DNA of 30,796 bases from CAYMUC01 sp964471865 (GTDB lineage: Bacteria > Actinomycetota > Acidimicrobiia > Acidimicrobiales > Ilumatobacteraceae). Where the stretch lies: positions 1 through 30,796 of the forward strand of contig CAYYHU010000025.1 in the NCBI GenBank assembly GCA_964471865.1. The letters are read 5' to 3'. Both the position numbers and the translations under genes were made by a program. The notes under the pieces are model-generated. The model made no database searches and was not told the origin of the DNA. It worked only from the letters and a program-made list of their open reading frames with translations. Below, piece after piece: positions 1-7,308 of the stretch. The first letter of the stretch is position 1. Each line of letters opens with the position of its first letter.

Positions 1-258
1 AGCGACGGCGAGCGCGATGACGGCGACCACCGTGACCACCCGACGACCCCACGGACGTGGCGGCGGACCCGGAAGCCCAGCCCGACCCTTTTCGATCTCA
101 TCGAGGACCGCAGCGGCACGCGTGACATAGCCATCGCGAAGAGTGGCGTAGTCCTCGTCGTCGACATCACCAACGGCATGTTCAGCGTCGAGATCACGAA
201 GTGAACCCAACAAGTACCGCCGCTCGGCCTCGAGTCGGGCGAGGCGATCAGGATCCAT
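1..258 (-). CDS. CcmI/CycH-like cytochrome c biogenesis protein (partial, N-terminus only)
   Basis: This gene runs off the left edge, so only its first 86 codons are visible. The protein begins MDPDRLARLEAERRYLLGSL, continues with an acidic helical stretch containing GDVDDEDYATLRDGY (about residues 29-43), and then enters a hydrophobic segment VVTVVAVIALAVA at the edge. Early helices of the form LEAER...LRDLDxE...G.ID..DY are typical of CcmI-like or related membrane proteins next to ccmH. In System I, CcmI holds apocytochrome c and hands it to the CcmF/CcmH ligation complex. The start ATG overlaps the end of ccmH by 11 bases, which points to translational coupling as the last visible gene of the operon. 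Placement beside ccmH is the main argument; the C-terminal TPR domain, if any, lies outside the window. Confidence 0.6.
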   Translation of the reverse strand, partial: MDPDRLARLEAERRYLLGSLRDLDAEHAVGDVDDEDYATLRDGYVTRAAAVLDEIEKGRAGLPGPPPRPWGRRVVTVVAVIALAVA

Positions 259-748
259 CGGTGTCCTCGGCGAGGGCCTGCGCGACGCGGCGACGATCCT
301 CCTCGGTCGGAGCGCCCAACGCCGCGGCCTCACGGCGCCAACGCCGGAACGTCGCGGCGAGCGCCGCCACGGCGATCACTCCCCCAGCCACGGGCAGCAC
401 CCAGACCAAAGCATCGAGGCCAGTCGCCTTGGGCACCAGCAGTACCCGACCGCCGAAGCTGTTCTCGATCTCGGCCACGATCTCATCGTTGGTGCGCTGC
501 CCGAGCGCCACCTGCCGAGCGATCTCGGTGCGAATCGCCACTGCAGCTGAGGCCCGTGAGACTTCGACGCTCTCGCCGTCACAGGTCGGACAGGCCAGAC
601 GTGACGCGATCGACTCGATGCGTTCCTGCTGGGTCTGGGGCCCTCGATCGCGAGTCACTGCCACGGTGAGAATGCCCACCAGAACGAGCAGGACCACCGA
701 CCACATGCCCCATGACGACGCCAGACGTCGAGATCGGCTGGTGCTCAC
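248..748 (-). CDS. ccmH: Cytochrome c maturation protein CcmH
   Basis: A 166-residue membrane-anchored thiol protein. Residues about 15-31 form an N-terminal transmembrane segment. They are followed by the CcmH signature around LACPTCDGESV, whose CxxC cysteines are Cys53 and Cys56 (family form LRCPVCQGQS). A second hydrophobic segment (about residues 110-130) is followed by a charged tail. In System I, CcmH reduces apocytochrome CxxCH thiols, together with CcmG, so that heme can be attached by CcmF. The start codon shares an ATGA overlap with the upstream thioredoxin gene, and the stop overlaps the CcmI-like start, so the gene sits inside a tightly coupled operon. The length is normal for the short, single-domain CcmH type without the fused TPR part. 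Confidence 0.9.
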   Translation of the reverse strand: MSTSRSRRLASSWGMWSVVLLVLVGILTVAVTRDRGPQTQQERIESIASRLACPTCDGESVEVSRASAAVAIRTEIARQVALGQRTNDEIVAEIENSFGGRVLLVPKATGLDALVWVLPVAGGVIAVAALAATFRRWRREAAALGAPTEEDRRRVAQALAEDTDGS

Positions 749-1365
749 GAGGGGGTTCCCGCTCCGAGAAGGCCGAGGCGTTCCTCGAGGAAGTCCGCTG
801 TCAGCTCACCCAGGATGCGGACCCGCACGAATCCGTTCGGGTCGACGATCCAGGTTTCGGGCACCCTCGCCACTCCGAAGGTGACCCCGATGGTGCCATC
901 GGGATCCCGCACCCGGGGCCAGTCCCCACCATTGCTGTCGAAGAAGCCTTCCACGGCGTCTTCGCGGTCGTCCCAGATGACGGTGTACAGCTCGGCTCCG
1001 TCAGCACCGAGCTGTTGCTGGCGCCGTTCGAACTCGACGAGTTCGGGATGCTCCCGTACACACGGAACACATGTGCTGTTGAAGAAGTTGAGAACCACGA
1101 AGGACCCTTTGCGTCGCGACAAGTCGAAGGGTTCACCCGTCGTCGTCGTGCTCACGACCTCGGGAGCAGGACGTCCCAGAAGCGGGGAATCAGCCGTGGT
1201 TCCCGATCCCGGTTCGGCCTGCACGAGAAACCAGAACAACACCGCGAGCACCACCGCAACCGCACCGGCCCCCAATGGAGCCACCCGACGCCGCGAAGGC
1301 CTGGTCTCCTCTGCGGATTCGCCACCATCGGGACCAGCCACAGCCTCCCCGAGAGGTTCAGTCAC
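745..1365 (-). CDS. ccmG: CcmG/TlpA/DsbE-type thiol-disulfide oxidoreductase
   Basis: A 206-residue membrane-tethered thioredoxin-fold protein. Residues 1-28 are cytoplasmic and basic towards the end, residues 31-50 form one transmembrane anchor, and the TlpA-like domain begins near LLGRPAPEV (residues 62-70). The redox motif is CVPC (Cys99, Cys102), and a cis-proline loop is visible at VPETW. In the Ccm pathway CcmG passes reducing equivalents to CcmH or apocytochrome c on the outside of the membrane. The residue before the first cysteine is Thr (NSTCVPC), whereas most TlpA/CcmG proteins have Trp there. The gene overlaps the end of ccmF by 8 bases and the start of ccmH by 4 bases. Another TlpA-type reductase is possible by sequence, but the operon position favours CcmG. 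Confidence 0.88.
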   Translation of the reverse strand: MTEPLGEAVAGPDGGESAEETRPSRRRVAPLGAGAVAVVLAVLFWFLVQAEPGSGTTADSPLLGRPAPEVVSTTTTGEPFDLSRRKGSFVVLNFFNSTCVPCVREHPELVEFERRQQQLGADGAELYTVIWDDREDAVEGFFDSNGGDWPRVRDPDGTIGVTFGVARVPETWIVDPNGFVRVRILGELTADFLEERLGLLGAGTPS

Positions 1366-3310
1366 GACTCACCATCTCGGGAACGGGAGCCGAGACCGGA
1401 TCGGTGGGTCGACGACGACGCCCCGGGAACAGCGCCAGGACCGAACCCACCGCCATCAATCCCGCTCCGATCCACATCCACAGGATCATCGGCTTCACGA
1501 ACACCTTGATGCGCACCTCACCACTGTCGATACGCACCGGGGGTTCCAGCGTGAGATAGATGTCCTTGATCAGTCCGGTACGCACTGAGGGAGTGCCGAT
1601 GTTTTGACCGATCCGGGTGAAGGTGTGCAGAGCCGGTTCGTACACCTGGCCACCATCGATGCTGATTCCCGCCTTGACCGAGGTGGCTCGGGCATCGGTG
1701 GTCTGGGTGAATCCGACGAAATCGAAGGTGTGACCAGCGAATCGTCCTCGTTCTCCGACCTCGAGACGCAGTTCCTGACTGTGGGTGTAGGCGTTGGAGG
1801 CGGCGAGGGCTACGGCGATGAGGATCACGCCGAGATGCACGATCATGCCGCCGTTCGCCCGGCCCACGAGGCCTCTCCAACCCTGACGACGGGTGGCGAG
1901 CACCACTTGACGCAGCGCCGCACCTCCGGCGAAGCCGCCGAGGAAGAATGCGAGCGGAGCGGCGATTCCCGAGGCCCCGAACGCGACGGGCACCCCGACG
2001 GCGATCACACCGGCCCAGGCCGGCCAGACGAGGCGAGTCCGCAGGAGTTCCTCAGAAGCCTTGCGCCAGGGAAGCACCGGAGCTACCGCCATGAGGAACA
2101 ACAAGGTCAGCCCGATGGGAATGGACATGCGATCAAAGAAGGGTTCACCCACGACGATCTGGCGATCCTGGAGGGCTTCGACCACGAGTGGAAACACCGT
2201 GCCCAACAACACGATGAACGCGAACACGCTGAACACGACGTTGTTCGCGAGGAATGCCCCTTCGCGCGACAACGGTGAATCGATCGATCCGGGGGCCCGC
2301 AATCGATCACCACGCCAGCCGATCAATCCCACCGAGACGACCACGATGATGCCGAAGAAAGCCAACAGCCATGGTCCCACCGCGCCTTCGCTGAAGGCAT
2401 GAACGCTGTTGATGACTCCACTGCGGGTGAGGAACGTTCCCAGAATCGTCAACGAGAACGTCGCCACGAGCAGCGAGAGGTTCCACACCCTCAACATGCC
2501 CCGGCGTTCTTGAACCAGAACCGAGTGGATGTAGGCCGTCCCGGTCAGCCATGGCAACAGACTGGCATTCTCCACGGGATCCCAGGCCCAGACTCCCGAC
2601 CAGCCCAGTACCTCGTAGCTCCACCATCCTCCGAGCACGATGCCCAAGGTGAGACAGGCCCATGCCGCCACTGCGAAACGGCGGGTCTCGAGCAACCATC
2701 CCTCACCGACGCGCCCGGTGATGAGCGCCGCCAGAGCGAAGGCGAAAGGCACCGTCATCCCGACGTAGCCCAGATAGAGGATCGGCGGGTGAAAGACCAC
2801 GAGGATGTGGTTCTGCAGCAAAGGATTGGGGCCGGGTCCATCGGTCACTCCTGCAGCGCCGGGGGCAAAGGGATTCGCCGGACCGAAGGACAACAAGAAG
2901 AAGAACACCCCGACTGCGAACATCATCACCAACGCCCAGGCGACGAGTTCGTCGCCGGTGCGGCGGCGAAAGCGCCAGGCCACCGCCACGGTGCAGGCCG
3001 CCAGCACGAGCACCCACAACAGGATCGAGCCCTCGAGAGCACTCCAGATCGCAGTCACGTTGTACAGAGCCGGAGTCGCATGCGAACCGACCTGCTGGAC
3101 GTACGCGAGCGAAAAGTCCCGGGTGATCAGCGCGTACTCCATCGCTGCGAACGCGACCACGGCACCAGCCATCGCCAACCAGGCGTACCGGGGCGCCGTG
3201 CGCATGAGGCGTTCATCGCGAGTCCGGATTCCCGCCACCACGGTCACGATGCCGAACAGACAGGACAACAACCCGAGCAGCAACGCCGCTCGACCGAGAG
3301 CTCCGATCAT
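1358..3310 (-). CDS. ccmF: Cytochrome c heme lyase subunit CcmF
   Basis: A 650-residue polytopic membrane protein with many hydrophobic segments, matching the usual CcmF length. The heme-handling WWD domain is clear: WWSYEVLGWSGVWAWDPVEN lies at residues 229-248 and is followed by ASLLPW. Candidate heme-ligand histidines flank it, for example His77 in GSHATP and His174 in VFHPPILYLGY. Near the C-terminus is a large outer loop (EVGERGRFAGHTFDFVGF and following), then a last membrane helix and a basic tail. CcmF takes heme from holo-CcmE and ligates it to apocytochrome c with CcmH/CcmI. It lies 19 bases after ccmE and overlaps ccmG by 8 bases. Confidence 0.95.
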   Translation of the reverse strand: MIGALGRAALLLGLLSCLFGIVTVVAGIRTRDERLMRTAPRYAWLAMAGAVVAFAAMEYALITRDFSLAYVQQVGSHATPALYNVTAIWSALEGSILLWVLVLAACTVAVAWRFRRRTGDELVAWALVMMFAVGVFFFLLSFGPANPFAPGAAGVTDGPGPNPLLQNHILVVFHPPILYLGYVGMTVPFAFALAALITGRVGEGWLLETRRFAVAAWACLTLGIVLGGWWSYEVLGWSGVWAWDPVENASLLPWLTGTAYIHSVLVQERRGMLRVWNLSLLVATFSLTILGTFLTRSGVINSVHAFSEGAVGPWLLAFFGIIVVVSVGLIGWRGDRLRAPGSIDSPLSREGAFLANNVVFSVFAFIVLLGTVFPLVVEALQDRQIVVGEPFFDRMSIPIGLTLLFLMAVAPVLPWRKASEELLRTRLVWPAWAGVIAVGVPVAFGASGIAAPLAFFLGGFAGGAALRQVVLATRRQGWRGLVGRANGGMIVHLGVILIAVALAASNAYTHSQELRLEVGERGRFAGHTFDFVGFTQTTDARATSVKAGISIDGGQVYEPALHTFTRIGQNIGTPSVRTGLIKDIYLTLEPPVRIDSGEVRIKVFVKPMILWMWIGAGLMAVGSVLALFPGRRRRPTDPVSAPVPEMVSRD

Positions 3311-3329
3311 GCCGGCACCGTCATCAGGG

Positions 3330-3818
3330 TCATGCCGACGCCATCACGCAGGCCTGAGACCGGGCCTCATCGATCCGCTCACCATTGTCCTCGGCGTATT
3401 CGTTGGAGTGGCGCACCTCGATGCGGTCTCCGAGGAACACCCCGCCGTCGAGTCGGCCGTGAACGATGACAGGGATGCATTCCTGAAAGATCCCTCCGGG
3501 CTGACCGTCGTAACGCACGGGCAACTGCGAACCGTTGAGTTCGATCACGAAATCGGTGGCCAACACGGCGCTGTCGACCGATCCCTCGACCACGGTGCCC
3601 TGAACGCGAAGGCGCCGTCCCGGGTCACATCCGTCACGCACACCGATCTCGTCGACGTTGCAGTAGTAGTCGATGGCCGAGGACAGGAACTGAGTCACCA
3701 TGAAGCCACCCGCTCCCAGGGCGGCCACGAGCACCAGCACGGGAACGACTCGTCTGCGTCGGCGGCGGGTCGGTTGGGACTCGGACGGATCCGTGACGGT
3801 CCGCGGGGTCAGGTCCAT
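3330..3818 (-). CDS. ccmE: Periplasmic-type heme chaperone CcmE
   Basis: The start was set at the ATG at 3818 because an AGAGGAG ribosome-binding site precedes it and MDLTPRT leads into a normal CcmE topology; a longer reading from 3875 adds 19 unlikely residues. The 162-residue protein has a basic stretch (about 18-23), one transmembrane anchor (about 24-43) and an OB-fold domain with GRRLRVQGTVVEGSV (68-82). The covalent heme-binding motif HxxxY is present as HSNEY (His137, Tyr141), so this is the His type and not the CxxxY variant. Four extra cysteines (53, 64, 114, 157) are unusual for the family. CcmE receives heme from CcmC and delivers it to CcmF. Its start overlaps the ccmD stop by 10 bases. 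Confidence 0.92.
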   Translation of the reverse strand: MDLTPRTVTDPSESQPTRRRRRRVVPVLVLVAALGAGGFMVTQFLSSAIDYYCNVDEIGVRDGCDPGRRLRVQGTVVEGSVDSAVLATDFVIELNGSQLPVRYDGQPGGIFQECIPVIVHGRLDGGVFLGDRIEVRHSNEYAEDNGERIDEARSQACVMASA

Positions 3819-3943
3819 GGCAACTCCTCTCGATCCAATCGGGTACCGAGACGGCGGGCTTTGCGCACAGCCCAACGGGCGAGAACCAGCATGCCGCCCA
3901 AGGTCAGGATGTAACTCGCGAGGATGAATCCGAGGTCGTCCAT
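3809..3943 (-). CDS. ccmD: Small heme exporter subunit CcmD
   Basis: A 44-residue gene between ccmC and ccmE. The product starts MDDLGFILASYILTLGGMLV, a single membrane helix, and continues LARWAVRKARRLGTRLDREE, a basic amphipathic tail. This is the usual CcmD layout: one helix, then arginine-rich cytoplasmic residues. Its ATG shares one base with the ccmC stop (TGATG), and its TGA lies within the first codons of ccmE, so translation of all three is probably coupled. CcmD is needed in System I to release holo-CcmE from CcmC and the CcmAB ATPase. CcmD proteins diverge strongly, so the call depends on position and topology. Confidence 0.82.
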   Translation of the reverse strand: MDDLGFILASYILTLGGMLVLARWAVRKARRLGTRLDREELPWT

Positions 3944-4719
3944 CAGGACTCCTCAGAGCGGCGACGCTCGGCGAGGGCGGTGTCCAAGGCCGTGTCGTCG
4001 TGATGATCCTCGAGCCACAAAACCCGTTGGCGATGCAGCAGCATCCACACGTAGACCAGGCTGAACACGATCACACCGGTGAACAACGTGAACAGCATGA
4101 AGCCGTCGAGGGTCACATCCCCCGAGGGGTTCAGAACCGAAGCCTCCTGATGCAGTGAACGCCACAGCACCACGCTGAAGTGCACCAAAGGAATCTCGAG
4201 AACCGCCAACAGTCCGAGAACTGCCGATCGCCGCGCTCGCTGATGATGAGAACCGCCGAGTCCGCGCACGGCGAGGTAGCCCACGAAAGTCACGAACAAG
4301 AACGCAGTGGTCGTCAGACGCGGGTCCCACTGCCAGAACACCCCCCAGGTGATGCGGCCCCACAACATTCCACTCACCAGGGTCACGCCCATGAACAAGA
4401 CCCCGATTTCGGCCGATGCGCCCGCAATTCGGTCCCAGGTCAACGACCGGGTCCGCGGCCAGAGGTAAGCACCCGAGGAAATCGCTGTCACCACGAACGC
4501 GAGATAGGCCAGCCAGGCCGAGGGCACGTGGACGTACATGATCCGCACCGACTCGCCCTGGACCACATCCGGGGGAGACAGAACGAGACCGGCGATACAG
4601 AGCCATGCGATGCCGAGGAGGCTCAACACGCCCAGGATCCGGGTCGCGCGTGTTCCGGTCACTCCCCGCGCCATTGTGGACGGGGGTCCGGGGGGCGCCG
4701 CCGTGGAGGTCGCTGCCAT
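3943..4719 (-). CDS. ccmC: Heme-handling protein CcmC
   Basis: A 258-residue polytopic protein with about six transmembrane helices. The WWD-type heme motif is WGVFWQWDPRLT at residues 125-136, close to the family form WGTWWVWDARLTS. Histidines flank it at YVHVPSAW (His64) and further on at PLVHFSVV. These are the hallmarks that separate CcmC from CcmF. CcmC loads heme onto CcmE and works with the CcmAB transporter and CcmD. An about 20-residue Ala/Pro-rich N-terminal extension precedes the first helix. The start has a GAGGAG site that overlaps the end of ccmB; ccmB lies 9 bases upstream and ccmD overlaps by one base. Confidence 0.94.
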   Translation of the reverse strand: MAATSTAAPPGPPSTMARGVTGTRATRILGVLSLLGIAWLCIAGLVLSPPDVVQGESVRIMYVHVPSAWLAYLAFVVTAISSGAYLWPRTRSLTWDRIAGASAEIGVLFMGVTLVSGMLWGRITWGVFWQWDPRLTTTAFLFVTFVGYLAVRGLGGSHHQRARRSAVLGLLAVLEIPLVHFSVVLWRSLHQEASVLNPSGDVTLDGFMLFTLFTGVIVFSLVYVWMLLHRQRVLWLEDHHDDTALDTALAERRRSEES

Positions 4720-4728
4720 GGTGGGGGT

Positions 4729-5436
4729 CTACTCCTCGATCAGGGGCCCGAAGGCCACCGTGCCCACGACACCGAACACCACAGCGAAGGTGCCAAGCAG
4801 CCCCACCCAGGGCCACCCATCACCCGTTGCCGTGCCGGCGGTGCCGAGTGCGGCCTCGGTCGCTCGTGCTGCTGCGATCAACACGGGCGCCACCACCGGC
4901 GTCAACAGCAGTGGGAGCAGGGTCTCACGGCCTTTGGCCCCGGCGGAGAGGCCTCCATACAGCGTACCGACCGCTGACATTCCTGCCGTAGCCAAGATCA
5001 CTGTCGTGACCAAGAGCACCACGCCTTCAGAGCGGATCTCCGCCCGGTACAACAACACCGCTCCCGCCGCCAACAAGACAACCAAAACGAAGAGCTGCAC
5101 CATGAGCGCCAGGGCCTTGCCCAAAAAGACCGCCCCGAGATCGACCCCCGAGACGCGCAGCGCGTCCAGAGCCCCATCCGCGGTCTCGAGGGCATAGGAC
5201 CGCTGCACGAGAAAGAACAGGCTGAACACCGCGGCCAACCAGACCAGACCGGGAGCCACGCGATTCATCACGGACTCCACATCGAGAGCGAACGCGAACA
5301 ACACCAGGACCAGTCCCGCGAAGGGCAGAACCTGGTTGGCGATGATTCGGCTGCGGATCTCGATTCGAAGATCCTTGGCGGCGATTCGCATCACGACTCG
5401 GCGCCGTTGCGACATTCGTTCGATGGACGCGCTCAT
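4729..5436 (-). CDS. ccmB: Heme exporter membrane subunit CcmB
   Basis: A 235-residue membrane protein with about six hydrophobic helices, beginning with a basic cytoplasmic stretch MSQRRRVVMRIAAKDLRIEI. The sequences RSRIIANQVLPFAG and GALDALRVSGVD match the conserved front part of CcmB, the permease that pairs with the CcmA ATPase. CcmAB uses ATP to release holo-CcmE from CcmC. The ATG overlaps the ccmA stop by 4 bases (ATGA), so the two transporter subunits are translationally coupled. Length and position agree with the family. Confidence 0.92.
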   Translation of the reverse strand: MSASIERMSQRRRVVMRIAAKDLRIEIRSRIIANQVLPFAGLVLVLFAFALDVESVMNRVAPGLVWLAAVFSLFFLVQRSYALETADGALDALRVSGVDLGAVFLGKALALMVQLFVLVVLLAAGAVLLYRAEIRSEGVVLLVTTVILATAGMSAVGTLYGGLSAGAKGRETLLPLLLTPVVAPVLIAAARATEAALGTAGTATGDGWPWVGLLGTFAVVFGVVGTVAFGPLIEE

Positions 5437-6077
5437 GAGATGGGGCGCACCACGCCACCGACCACCTCGACCTCGCGGGTGGCCAGACGTCCTGCACGTT
5501 CGAGTTCATGCGATGCCACCAGAATCGTCGCTCCCGCGTCGCGAGCTTCCACAAGCGCCTGATCCAGATCGTCGCGACCGGTGGCGTCGAGACCCGCGTG
5601 GGGTTCGTCGAGCAGCCAGACCTCGGCTCGCCGGGCCATGAGACACGCCAATGCGGTTCGACGACGCTGTCCCGCCGAGAGCCGATGGGCGTGGATGTCG
5701 GCCAAGCGTCCCGAGAGGGCGAATCGTCGAAGCACGGCGTCGGTTTCAGAACCGCTTGCCCCCACCGCTGCGGCCCAGAACTCGACGTTCTCGCGCACGG
5801 TCAACTCACCGTAGAGACCGTTGGCATGTCCAAGCAGTCCAACCCGGGCTCGCACGTCTGGGCGTTGGGTCGTGACATCGAAACCGAGAACTTCGGCTCG
5901 CCCCCTCGACAAAGGCACGAGGCCGGCGAGAACGCGCAGCAAGGTCGTCTTACCGGCGCCATTGGGACCGCGCACGAGCAGGATCTCATGACGGGCAACG
6001 GTGAGATCGGCGCCAGCGAGTGCGGGGAAACCTCCCAGCACCGCGACGGCGTCGTGCACCTCGACGGCGGGATGCAT
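5433..6077 (-). CDS. ccmA: Heme exporter ATP-binding subunit CcmA
   Basis: An ABC-type ATPase of 214 residues when started at the ATG at 6077. A longer reading to 6188 adds an unsupported Arg-rich leader, and a TAGCGT hexamer sits 8 bases before 6077. Walker A is GPNGAGKT (37-44), the ABC signature is LSAGQ (133-137) and Walker B is VWLLDEP (153-159), followed by a D-loop AGLDATG and a switch histidine in ASHELE. CcmA energises the release of heme-loaded CcmE together with CcmB. It is the first gene of the ccm operon and is divergent from the sortase gene. Many small ABC proteins look alike, but the following ccmB makes the assignment firm. Confidence 0.93.
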   Translation of the reverse strand: MHPAVEVHDAVAVLGGFPALAGADLTVARHEILLVRGPNGAGKTTLLRVLAGLVPLSRGRAEVLGFDVTTQRPDVRARVGLLGHANGLYGELTVRENVEFWAAAVGASGSETDAVLRRFALSGRLADIHAHRLSAGQRRRTALACLMARRAEVWLLDEPHAGLDATGRDDLDQALVEARDAGATILVASHELERAGRLATREVEVVGGVVRPIS

Positions 6078-6085
6078 ACGCGGCG

Positions 6086-6091
6086 ACGCTA
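6086..6091 (-). promoter_or_regulatory. Candidate -10 element of the ccm operon (leaderless)
   Basis: TAGCGT on the minus strand with 8 bases between it and the ccmA ATG at 6077. This would place transcription start at or next to the start codon. No convincing -35 or Shine-Dalgarno site was seen. Confidence 0.5.
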
Positions 6092-6135
6092 CCGCCTGGT
6101 CGGGGTGTCGACGGAAAGCATTCGAGTCCCACCGA

Positions 6136-6141
6136 TAGCCT
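6136..6141 (+). promoter_or_regulatory. Candidate -10 element of the sortase gene (leaderless)
   Basis: TAGCCT lies 7 bases before the GTG at 6149 and about 45 bases from the opposing ccmA hexamer, so both divergent promoters share one short intergenic region. It supports the GTG as the true start. Confidence 0.5.
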
Positions 6142-6148
6142 TGGCGAG

Positions 6149-7276
6149 GTGTCCACGAGCGCTCGGCCCCCGCGGCGGTCCTCGGCACTGATCAATCAGG
6201 CGCTCGGAGTCGTGGGACGGGTCCTGATCTCGGTGGGGCTGTTGCTGCTCGGATTCGTCGGCTACCAGCTGTGGGGAACCGGAATCGAACAATCTCAGGC
6301 CCAGGATCGTCTCGAGAGCACCTTCGATGAACTCTTGTCACCGGTCTCGACGGTGTCACCAACAGCGACATCGACACCCGCACCCACCACGGTGGCCCCA
6401 ACGTCGTCGACGGTCCCCTCGACGACGGCTCCGAACTCGCCCGGGACCACGGTCGCGCCGGCGGTGACGATCCCCTACGAACTCGGCGAGCCGGTGGCAC
6501 GGTTGTCGATTCCCCGCTTGGAGGTGGACCAGATCGTGGTGGCGGGGGTCGGAACGAGCGAGTTGAAGATGGGACCTGGTCACTTCCCCGGAACCCCCCT
6601 TCCAGGCCGCAGCGGCAACGCGGCGTTGGCAGGACACCGCACCAGCTACGGAGCCCCGTTCGGTGATCTCGATCGACTCGAACCCGGAGACGAAATCCTG
6701 CTCACCACCCTCGAGGGAGAGTTCCGCTACGCGGTCGAGGACAGCTTCATCGTGGCGCCCACCGACACCTACGTGGTGGACACCCTCGAACCCAACCGAG
6801 CGACGCTCACGCTGGTGACCTGCCATCCCAAATACAGCACCCGCGAACGCCTCATCATCTCAGCCGGTCTGTTGGGAGATCCCATCCCCACGACGGTGAC
6901 GAGCACGACCATCCCCACCACCAAGGTCTCGGGTCCTTCTGACGGGTCCGACACCTCGGATCCTGACAGGACCACAACCTCGGTCGAGTCGACACTTCCG
7001 GATCCGAACGGAGTCTTTGATCCCGTGACCGCTGAGGTTCCTGCCTGGGATGCCGGCGCCGACCCGTTCGCATCGGGCTGGTTCGCTCAGACCGATGCGT
7101 GGTGGCATGTGGCGGGATGGGGCACCGTGCTGACCGCGATCGCTGTGGGGGCGTTCTGGCTCGGAAGGCGGCGCCTGAATGAACGTCTCGCCGCCGTGGT
7201 GGCGATCGTGCCGTTCCTCATCGGGCTGTATTTCTTCTACCAGAACCTCAACCGGCTTCTCCCTGCCGGTTTGTGA
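6149..7276 (+). CDS. Class E-like sortase with C-terminal membrane helices
   Basis: Transpeptidase expected to join proteins to the cell wall or to each other outside the membrane. The protein is 375 residues from the GTG at 6149. It has an N-terminal transmembrane helix (about 21-39), a Thr/Pro/Ser-rich linker (about 68-106), then the sortase barrel. Catalytic residues are visible: His163 in AGHRTSYGAPFGDLDRL, Cys225 in LVTCHP and Arg234 in TRERLI. After the domain follow a second Thr/Ser/Asp-rich linker and two more hydrophobic helices (WGTVLTAIAVGAFWLG and AAVVAIVPFLIGLYFF). Actinobacterial class E enzymes share the N-anchor and this active site. No LPxTG/LAxTG substrate gene is visible nearby, so it is an orphan here and the target is unknown. 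Confidence 0.85.
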   Translation: MSTSARPPRRSSALINQALGVVGRVLISVGLLLLGFVGYQLWGTGIEQSQAQDRLESTFDELLSPVSTVSPTATSTPAPTTVAPTSSTVPSTTAPNSPGTTVAPAVTIPYELGEPVARLSIPRLEVDQIVVAGVGTSELKMGPGHFPGTPLPGRSGNAALAGHRTSYGAPFGDLDRLEPGDEILLTTLEGEFRYAVEDSFIVAPTDTYVVDTLEPNRATLTLVTCHPKYSTRERLIISAGLLGDPIPTTVTSTTIPTTKVSGPSDGSDTSDPDRTTTSVESTLPDPNGVFDPVTAEVPAWDAGADPFASGWFAQTDAWWHVAGWGTVLTAIAVGAFWLGRRRLNERLAAVVAIVPFLIGLYFFYQNLNRLLPAGL

Positions 7277-7284
7277 GCGCTGGT

Positions 7285-7299
7285 CCCGACGAGATCGGG
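7285..7299. terminator. Weak hairpin between convergent sortase and crotonase genes
   Basis: CCCGA and TCGGG form a 5-bp stem around the loop CGAGA in the 32-base gap between two convergent stop codons. There is no T-tract on either side. The position suits a bidirectional terminator, but the stem is short. Confidence 0.25.
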
Positions 7300-7308
7300 C
7301 TCGGGGTC

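Noticed and set aside
2399..3469. Long plus-strand reading frame opposite ccmF and ccmE
   Set aside because: Rich in His, Arg, Gln and Glu with no domain; it is the antisense shadow of the strongly supported ccmF.
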